8,888 nucleotides of DNA from assembly GCA_031289285.1 (NCBI GenBank), contig JAITPT010000083.1, positions 1-8,888 of the forward strand, written 5' to 3'. This DNA comes from Puniceicoccales bacterium (lineage in GTDB: Bacteria; Verrucomicrobiota; Verrucomicrobiia; Opitutales; UBA953). The notes under the pieces are model-generated. The model did no database searches. It was given only the letters and a program-made list of their open reading frames with translations, and was not told the origin of the DNA. Of this stretch, positions 1-4,072 are shown piece by piece. Each line of letters begins with the position of its first letter. Positions within the stretch are counted from its first letter, which is position 1. The position numbers and the translations under genes are program-made.

Positions 1-96
1 TGTTATGTCATCTGCACTTGTTGGCTTTGTTCGACGCACCAACAGGTGCGCCTTCACAAATCCACCAAGCGCAGCTGCCACAACATCTTCTCGCAA
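1..96 (-). CDS. Possible 5' end of a leftward gene, running off the window
   Basis: A reading frame on the - strand is open from a TTG at 96-94 to the window edge (32 codons). A purine-rich GGAGGGG lies a few bases upstream of that TTG, at usable Shine-Dalgarno spacing. The peptide begins roughly (M)REDVVAAALGGFVKAHLLV and looks more protein-like than the + strand frame over the same bases. It would lie about 43 nt downstream of the uxaC stop in the same direction, so it could be co-transcribed. I do not recognise the product. The stretch is less GC-rich than the rest of the window. With so few codons and a TTG start it may equally be non-coding, and I hold it only weakly. Confidence 0.15.
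   Translation of the reverse strand, partial: MREDVVAAALGGFVKAHLLVRRTKPTSADDIT
35..50. other. Short hairpin downstream of uxaC
   Basis: CGCACC (35-40) and GGTGCG (45-50) form a perfect 6-bp stem around the loop AACA. It lies about 90 nt past the uxaC stop. No T-run follows on either strand, so it is not a textbook intrinsic terminator. If the possible leftward ORF is real, the hairpin lies inside it. Confidence 0.3.
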
Positions 97-139
97 TACT
101 TCCCCTCCAACTGCCGTTCGTAGGTTAAACGGTATCGGC

Positions 140-1627
140 TCAAAAGCCAAAGTAGCGGGCGGCGTTGTCGTGAGAGACGTCGGCGACGAGGCGGTCGAGG
201 TAATCGCGGCGGTCGGGGAGACGCCCGGTGGCGACATCGGTGGCGAGGAGGTCACACAGGATGCGGCGGAAATACTCGTGGCGCGGATACGAGAGGAAGG
301 AGCGCGAGTCCGTCAACATCCCGACAAAACGCGAGAGGAGGCCGAGGTTGGAGAGGGCGTTTAACTGCCCGCGCATCCCCTCCTCTTGGTCGAGAAACCA
401 CCAGCCAGAGCCGTGCTGTATCTTGCCCGCCGTGACGCCGTCCTGAAAGTTGCCCGCCATCGTCGCGAAGACGTAATTATCGGCAGGGTTGATGTTGTAG
501 AGAATTGTCTTGGGGAGGGCGTCGCGCTCGGCGAGTTTGCCGAGATACCACGCGAGAGCACGTGCCTGCGGGAAATCGCCCACGGAGTCGCAGCCCGCGT
601 CCGCGCCGACACGCCGCAAGAGGTCGGCGTTGGTGTTGCGGATGGGGCCGAGGTGAAGCTGCTTCGTCCAACCCGCAGCGGCGTCAAGCTCGCCGAAGAA
701 AAGCATCATGTATGCGCCGAACTGCTCCTGCTCGGCGGCGTCGGGCGTTTTGCCAGAGCGCACCGCGTCGAAAATCGCCGTGGCCTGCGCCTCGGTGCAG
801 TCGGCGGCGAAGCAGCGCTCGAGGCCGTGGTCGGAGAGACGCCCGCCCGCGAGGCGGAAGTCCGCGTGGCGTTTCGCGAGCGCCGCGAGGAAGCCGCCGA
901 AGGAGGCGGTGTCGACGTTGGCGGTGGCGGCGAGTTTGTCCGCCCACGCATTGAACGCGGCGGGGACGCCGACGGTGAGGGCTTTGTCGGGGCGAAAGGT
1001 CGGGAGAACCTTTGTCGTGAAACCGCCACCACCACCGCCACCACCACCGCCGCCGTCAGCACCACCACCGTCACCACCCACGCCGCCGCCGCTGCCCACG
1101 CCAGCCTCGAGTTGCTCGCGGCGGATTTGCCCGTGGGCGTCGAGCGGGTCGGCGGGGTCGTCGGTGGTGCAGACGACTTCGACGGCAAACTTCTTGAGGA
1201 TGCCGCGTGCGGAGAGTGCGGGGTCGGCGAGCTTGGCGTTGGCCTCGTCCCAGATTTTTTTTGCGGAGGTCTCGTCGAGCAGCGTCTCGATTCCGAAGTA
1301 GCGGCGCAGCTCGAGGTGCGTCCAGAGGTAGAGCGGATTGCGGAGCGTCTGCGGGACGGTCGCCGCCCAAGCCTGAAACTTTTCCCACGGCGTGGCGTCG
1401 CCGGTGATGTATTTTTCAGGGATGCCGTTGGCGCGCATGGCACGCCATTTGTAGTGGTCGCCCTCGAGCCAGACCTCGTGGAGATTGGCGAAGCGGCGGT
1501 CGCCGGCGATCTCCTGCGGAGAGAGGTGGCAATGAAAATCTATGATGCCCTTTGTGGCGGCGACCTCGTGGTAGAGAGACTGCGCGAGCGGAGTCGAGAG
1601 AATAAAGTTGGAGTCGAGAAATGCCAT
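140..1627 (-). CDS. uxaC: Glucuronate isomerase (uronate isomerase)
   Basis: Interconverts D-glucuronate with D-fructuronate and D-galacturonate with D-tagaturonate, the first step of hexuronate catabolism in the cytoplasm. The 495-residue product is a full-length member of the amidohydrolase-fold family. The metal-binding HCH motif is at residues 32-34 in IDFHCHLSPQEIA. Further family blocks are FEVVCTTDDP-like residues 147-157, VLPTFRPDKAL (207-217), QLHLGPIRNTN (323-333), and HGSGWWF followed by DQEEGMRGQLNALSNLGLL up to about 431. The product is about 25 residues longer than the usual 465-470. The excess is a glycine-rich insertion at residues 176-202, between the QIRREQLEAG segment and TKVLPTFRPDK. 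The ATG at 1627 starts directly before the conserved N-terminus, but no Shine-Dalgarno sequence is visible. It is divergent from the mraZ operon and functionally unrelated to it. Identity is secure; the effect of the insertion is unknown. Confidence 0.96.
   Translation of the reverse strand: MAFLDSNFILSTPLAQSLYHEVAATKGIIDFHCHLSPQEIAGDRRFANLHEVWLEGDHYKWRAMRANGIPEKYITGDATPWEKFQAWAATVPQTLRNPLYLWTHLELRRYFGIETLLDETSAKKIWDEANAKLADPALSARGILKKFAVEVVCTTDDPADPLDAHGQIRREQLEAGVGSGGGVGGDGGGADGGGGGGGGGGGFTTKVLPTFRPDKALTVGVPAAFNAWADKLAATANVDTASFGGFLAALAKRHADFRLAGGRLSDHGLERCFAADCTEAQATAIFDAVRSGKTPDAAEQEQFGAYMMLFFGELDAAAGWTKQLHLGPIRNTNADLLRRVGADAGCDSVGDFPQARALAWYLGKLAERDALPKTILYNINPADNYVFATMAGNFQDGVTAGKIQHGSGWWFLDQEEGMRGQLNALSNLGLLSRFVGMLTDSRSFLSYPRHEYFRRILCDLLATDVATGRLPDRRDYLDRLVADVSHDNAARYFGF
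1022..1102 (-). repeat. Glycine-codon low-complexity insertion within uxaC
   Basis: A run of GGN triplets (read on the - strand) encodes residues 176-202 of UxaC, nearly all glycine with a few V, S, D and A. It ends in eleven consecutive glycines. It keeps the frame and falls between two conserved blocks, so it probably forms a flexible surface loop. The sequence motifs GGCGTGGG and GGTGGTGGTGCTG recur in the glycine insertion of murE. Simple triplet structure suggests growth by replication slippage. Confidence 0.85.
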
Positions 1628-1665
1628 GCGAGAAGTAAAACGAAGAATGAAAAGATGAAAATCCT

Positions 1666-1695
1666 AAAATAGTGCCACTGTGCATAAATTGTTAA
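1666..1695 (-). promoter_or_regulatory. Candidate sigma70-type promoter for uxaC
   Basis: On the - strand TTAACA (1695-1690, five of six matches to TTGACA) is followed after 18 nt by TATTTT (1671-1666, four of six matches to TATAAT). It lies some 40 nt upstream of the uxaC ATG. A perfect DnaA-box match occupies the spacer. It is found by eye in an AT-rich region where such matches are common. Confidence 0.3.
1679..1687 (-). promoter_or_regulatory. DnaA-box match (TTATGCACA)
   Basis: The - strand reads TTATGCACA, matching the classical TTATNCACA box exactly. Weaker relatives lie nearby on the same strand: TTGTTCACG (1739-1731) and TTGTTCACA (1816-1808). The site lies in the spacer of the candidate uxaC promoter, in the AT-rich divergent region. 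Binding by DnaA is inference only. Confidence 0.35.
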
Positions 1696-1799
1696 TAACC
1701 CTAAATACCTGTTGACAACTCGCCAGAAATCGTGAACAACTTGCGAACAATTCTTTTTATATGAAAACGCAATCTTATGTTTTTCAATCGGTAGCGTGT

Positions 1800-1836
1800 T
1801 TTTGCCCTGTGAACAACAGAAAGCGGCAAAACAGGG
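1800..1836 (+). promoter_or_regulatory. Two overlapping, mutually exclusive inverted repeats upstream of mraZ
   Basis: TTTTGCC (1800-1806) can pair with GGCAAAA (1825-1831). CCCTGT (1805-1810) can pair with ACAGGG (1831-1836). The two stems share bases 1805-1806 and 1831, so only one can form at a time. If transcription of mraZ begins upstream of 1800, this could be an alternative leader fold. No T-run or peptide supports attenuation, and the repeats could instead be operator half-sites. Confidence 0.3.
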
Positions 1837-1908
1837 AACATTAGGGGCTTGGGAAATGTCCGGTGGGGGCGAGTGTTTGACTTTGTTTAGATATGTCGCA
1901 GTGTGGGG
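1833..1908 (+). promoter_or_regulatory. Cluster of GGG motifs, possible MraZ operator
   Basis: AGGGA (1833), AGGGG (1843), TGGGA (1850), TGGGG (1864) and TGGGG (1904) lie on the + strand within about 100 bp before the mraZ start. The last is half of an inverted pair TGGG/CCCA at 1904-1918. MraZ of E. coli and other bacteria represses its own operon by binding several TGGG-type repeats at about 10-bp spacing in the leader. Here only the first two are 10 bp apart, so the match is partial. No convincing -35/-10 pair for mraZ was found in this region. Confidence 0.35.
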
Positions 1909-1934
1909 CGACATCCCAAATCACTCGAACGCAC

Positions 1935-2429
1935 ATGTCAGAACTCGTGAACAGCGAAAAGATTTTCACCGGCAAATACCCGGGGAAACTTGACGACAAA
2001 AACCGGCTTACCATTCCGGTTCGTTGGCGCTTCGAGTCGCACGGCGACACCCCCTTTCCCTACCTCGCTGTCTTCAATCCCTACGAGGGCTGCATTATGA
2101 TTTTTCCGTCGTCGTTGGCGGAGGCATTTCACAAGGCCTCCAGTGCCGTTCCATTTCACCAGACGGAGAAGCGGCGGCTGTTCAGAAAATTTTTTGGAGA
2201 GAGCCGCGATGTCTCCTGCGATGGTGCGGGGCGCATCATGCTCGACCCCGACATGTGCAAGAAGGCGAACATCACGAAGGACGTTTTCTTCGTGGGCGAG
2301 TCCAACGCATTTTCGATTAACGCGGCGGAGCCGCCCGCGCCCGACGAGACCTCCGACGAGGCACTCATCTACACGACGGCGCTCGGCCTGCTCCAGCCGG
2401 AGCAACAGAAAGGAGGGACGCAGCCATGA
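1935..2429 (+). CDS. mraZ: Transcriptional regulator MraZ
   Basis: A DNA-binding autoregulator of the dcw cluster, acting as a ring-shaped oligomer on repeats in its own leader. The 164-residue protein holds two SpoVT/AbrB-like half-domains. The first is centred on LDDKNRLTIPVRWRF (about residues 19-33), the second on CDGAGRIMLDP (about 95-105). These are the two DxxxR signatures of the family. FVGESNAFSI near residue 120 is the usual end of the second half-domain, followed by an acidic C-terminal tail. I chose the ATG at 1935 because family members begin shortly before the first half-domain. An in-frame ATG at 1893 would add 14 unconserved residues, and neither start has a clear Shine-Dalgarno sequence. 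The last codons contain AGGAGG, which serves the next ORF, and the stop overlaps that ORF's start (ATGA). It is the first gene of the + strand operon. Confidence 0.93.
   Translation: MSELVNSEKIFTGKYPGKLDDKNRLTIPVRWRFESHGDTPFPYLAVFNPYEGCIMIFPSSLAEAFHKASSAVPFHQTEKRRLFRKFFGESRDVSCDGAGRIMLDPDMCKKANITKDVFFVGESNAFSINAAEPPAPDETSDEALIYTTALGLLQPEQQKGGTQP
2411..2416 (+). promoter_or_regulatory. Strong Shine-Dalgarno sequence AGGAGG inside the end of mraZ
   Basis: A perfect AGGAGG lies nine bases before the ATG at 2426. It is the only strong Shine-Dalgarno match I see in front of any start in the operon. It argues that the short ORF at 2426 is translated, since rsmH itself begins 183 nt further on. Confidence 0.65.
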
Positions 2430-2602
2430 GCCGCGCACCCATTTTTCAAACACGCGACGCGCCGAGTTATTCGCGTTGTTCGCGAGTTATTCACAATGCC
2501 GCCGTCCGCTACGGGAGCGGGTTTGCGGCGAGCGTATCCACTTTCCAACTACGTCGCGCCTGCGCGTTTCTCGCCGCGCCTGCGCCCGCCACGCCGCCAT
2601 GA
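2426..2602 (+). CDS. Small ORF (58 aa) bridging mraZ and rsmH, possible coupling peptide
   Basis: This ORF starts with ATG at 2426, overlapping the mraZ stop as ATGA. It ends with TGA at 2600-2602, overlapping the rsmH ATG at 2599 as ATGA. AGGAGG precedes it at good spacing, whereas rsmH has no Shine-Dalgarno sequence. The predicted peptide begins MSRAPIFQTRDAPSYSRCSR and ends in an Ala/Pro-rich tail. It is basic, with three cysteines, no transmembrane segment and no family I recognise. The most economical reading is that translating it delivers ribosomes to the rsmH start. The peptide may have no function of its own. Alternatively it is the remnant of a longer gene, or rsmH starts further upstream in its own open frame. 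The coding signal in the peptide itself is weak; the arrangement is the evidence. Confidence 0.5.
   Translation: MSRAPIFQTRDAPSYSRCSRVIHNAAVRYGSGFAASVSTFQLRRACAFLAAPAPATPP
2464..2495 (+). other. Direct repeat around a palindrome, ending in a DnaA-box match
   Basis: GAGTTATTC occurs at 2464-2472 and again at 2484-2492, a 20-bp period (about two helical turns). Between and overlapping them TCGCG (2471-2475) and CGCGA (2481-2485) form a 5-bp inverted repeat around TTGTT. The second copy runs into TTATTCACA (2487-2495), an exact TTATNCACA match. The pattern resembles a protein-binding site. It lies inside the small ORF, after mraZ and before rsmH. Confidence 0.35.
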
Positions 2603-3597
2603 GCACGCACACACCAGTCTTACTCGATGCGATGCTGCGCCTACTCGCGCTGCGGCTTGGCGGCTCGTATCTCGACTGCACCTTCGGCGGCGGCGGCCAC
2701 GCACGCGCCATCCTCGAAGCCATCGCCGACGCCCGCCTCACCGCGCTCGACGCCGACCCCGCCGCTGTCGAGCGCGCCCGCGCCGTCGCCGAGCGTTTCC
2801 CGGGGCGCTTCTTTTTTAAGGCTGCCAACTTCGCCGCGCTCGACACCGCGCCCGGTGCGCCCTTCGACGGCGTGCTCGCCGACCTCGGCTGCTCGTCGTT
2901 CCAATTTGACGACGCGCAGCGCGGCTTCTCGTTTCGCGCCGACGCGCCTGCCGATATGCGCATGAACCCGCACGAGGGCATCAGCGCCGCCGAGTTTTTG
3001 GAGACGGCAAGCGAGGCCGCGCTCATCGCTGCCGTGCGCGACTGCGGCGACGAACCGCGCTGGAAGGCCGTCGTCCGCGCCATCCTCGCCGCACGTGGGA
3101 CGGGCAAACTCTCGCGCACCCTCAGCCTTGCGGAGCTTGTGGCGGCGGCGGTGTGGCGTCCCGGCCCGCCCGCCAAGACGCACCCCGCCACCCGCACCTT
3201 CCAAGGCCTGCGCATCACCGTGAACGACGAACTCGGCGCCCTGCGCACCGCCCTGCCCAAGGCCTTCGCCGCGCTCGCGCCAGACGGCGTGCTCGCCGTC
3301 ATCAGCTTCCACTCGCTCGAAGACCGCATCGTGAAACGCTTCTTCAACGGCCTCGCAGGGCGGCCTGTTGACGCCGACGACAGCCGCCCGCAAGACGAAC
3401 GCGAAAAACTCGCCGAGCTTTTGACACGCCACCCCGCCACGCCCGACGAGGCCGAGACCGCCGCCAACCCGCGCTCGCGCAGCGCGAAACTCCGCGCCGT
3501 GCGCAAACTCCCCGTGCCCACGCCCGCGCCTGCCGCCGCTTCCCATTTTTCCCTCAACCCGCGCATCACCGCGCCCAACACAAAACAAACACCATGA
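2599..3597 (+). CDS. rsmH: 16S rRNA (cytosine1402-N4)-methyltransferase RsmH (MraW)
   Basis: Methylates N4 of C1402 in 16S rRNA, in the P-site of the 30S subunit, using S-adenosylmethionine; cytoplasmic. The 332 residues carry the whole family pattern. THTPVLLDAML is at 3-13, and the SAM-binding DCTFGGGGHA at 26-35 is followed by LDADP (50-54). ADLGCSSFQFD is at 94-104, HPATRTFQGLRITVNDEL at 195-212, VISFHSLEDRIVKRFF at 234-249, and NPRSRSAKLRAVRK at 290-303. Length is normal, with a short Pro/Ala-rich C-terminal tail. The ATG at 2599 puts HTPVLL at the usual distance from the N-terminus. The frame is open much further upstream, but that part has no family similarity. No Shine-Dalgarno sequence precedes it, and it overlaps the small ORF by ATGA. 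Its TGA overlaps the next gene's ATG at 3594. Confidence 0.96.
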   Translation: MSTHTPVLLDAMLRLLALRLGGSYLDCTFGGGGHARAILEAIADARLTALDADPAAVERARAVAERFPGRFFFKAANFAALDTAPGAPFDGVLADLGCSSFQFDDAQRGFSFRADAPADMRMNPHEGISAAEFLETASEAALIAAVRDCGDEPRWKAVVRAILAARGTGKLSRTLSLAELVAAAVWRPGPPAKTHPATRTFQGLRITVNDELGALRTALPKAFAALAPDGVLAVISFHSLEDRIVKRFFNGLAGRPVDADDSRPQDEREKLAELLTRHPATPDEAETAANPRSRSAKLRAVRKLPVPTPAPAAASHFSLNPRITAPNTKQTP

Positions 3598-3959
3598 TAA
3601 AATTCCTCAAAACTCACACTGCCGGAGAAATCCTCTGCTGCTTCCTCGCCATAGCGGCGATCATCACTGCCGTCTCGAGCTGTATCCATCTCGGTCTCAC
3701 ACGTGCCGAGACGGAGGGGGTCAGCAGTGCCTGCGGCCTTCTGCAAAAGGAGGTCCGCAGACTCACTACCGACAAGGGGACACTGAACACCCTACGTCGC
3801 TTGCTGCACGACGACATCGAAAAGGAGGCGCAGCGCACCATGCCGGATTTTCTCGCGCAGACCACCGTTGAGAAACTGGACTTCCGCCCCGCAGAAATAC
3901 CCAGCGAGCTGCCGAAGCCCGACGGCTCTGCCGACTCGTCCGTCGCGACGGAGCGTTGA
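3594..3959 (+). CDS. ftsL: FtsL-like cell division protein
   Basis: Probable bitopic membrane protein of the divisome, equivalent to FtsL, which with FtsB and FtsQ activates septal peptidoglycan synthesis by FtsW and FtsI. The call rests on size (121 aa), topology and position, because FtsL sequences diverge too far for motif recognition. A short basic N-terminus (MIKFLKTHTAG) precedes a hydrophobic segment at about residues 12-33. A polar segment of about 38-90 with leucine-rich, charged heptad-like spacing could form the periplasmic coiled coil. The tail is Pro/Ser-rich. It sits between rsmH and ftsI, where ftsL lies in most dcw clusters. Its start overlaps the rsmH stop as ATGA, and its TGA overlaps a TTG in the ftsI frame. 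No Shine-Dalgarno sequence is visible. A FtsB/DivIC-type assignment is possible. Confidence 0.7.
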   Translation: MIKFLKTHTAGEILCCFLAIAAIITAVSSCIHLGLTRAETEGVSSACGLLQKEVRRLTTDKGTLNTLRRLLHDDIEKEAQRTMPDFLAQTTVEKLDFRPAEIPSELPKPDGSADSSVATER

Positions 3960-4072
3960 CACCGCCGCACCTCGCCACCGCCGCACGCCACCACCTCCAT
4001 CTCACGCCGCACCGTTCCGCTCCGCACCGCACAGCTCTGCTCCACATCCACCACGCCAACCACACCGCCGCC
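3960..4072 (+). other. C-rich, G-poor spacer before ftsI; rut-like or N-terminal extension
   Basis: By hand count about 58% C and 15% G over some 113 bases, with little self-complementarity. Rho binds such C-rich, G-poor RNA, so this could be a Rho-loading (rut) site between division genes. The ftsI frame stays open through it from a TTG at 3956, which would add 39 His/Pro/Ala-rich residues before the membrane anchor. That extension does not look like protein of the family. Confidence 0.3.

Noticed and set aside
386..1672. Long + strand ORF (428 codons) opposite uxaC
   Set aside because: It lies antisense to a gene with clear conserved motifs. The frame is open because GC-rich codons rarely give stops on the other strand. 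The product shows no family features.
1712..1740. TTGACA at 1712-1717 as the -35 of a + strand mraZ promoter
   Set aside because: No TATAAT-like hexamer lies at 16-18 bp; the bases there read AACAAC.
1628..1892. Origin of replication in the uxaC-mraZ gap
   Set aside because: One exact and two weak DnaA boxes in 265 AT-rich bases are too few, and no dnaA, dnaN or similar gene is near.
2487..3746. Long - strand ORF (419 codons) opposite rsmH
   Set aside because: It is an antisense shadow of rsmH, which has all family motifs; its translation is Arg/Ala/Ser-rich low complexity. The 315-codon frame at 2641-3588 is rejected for the same reason.
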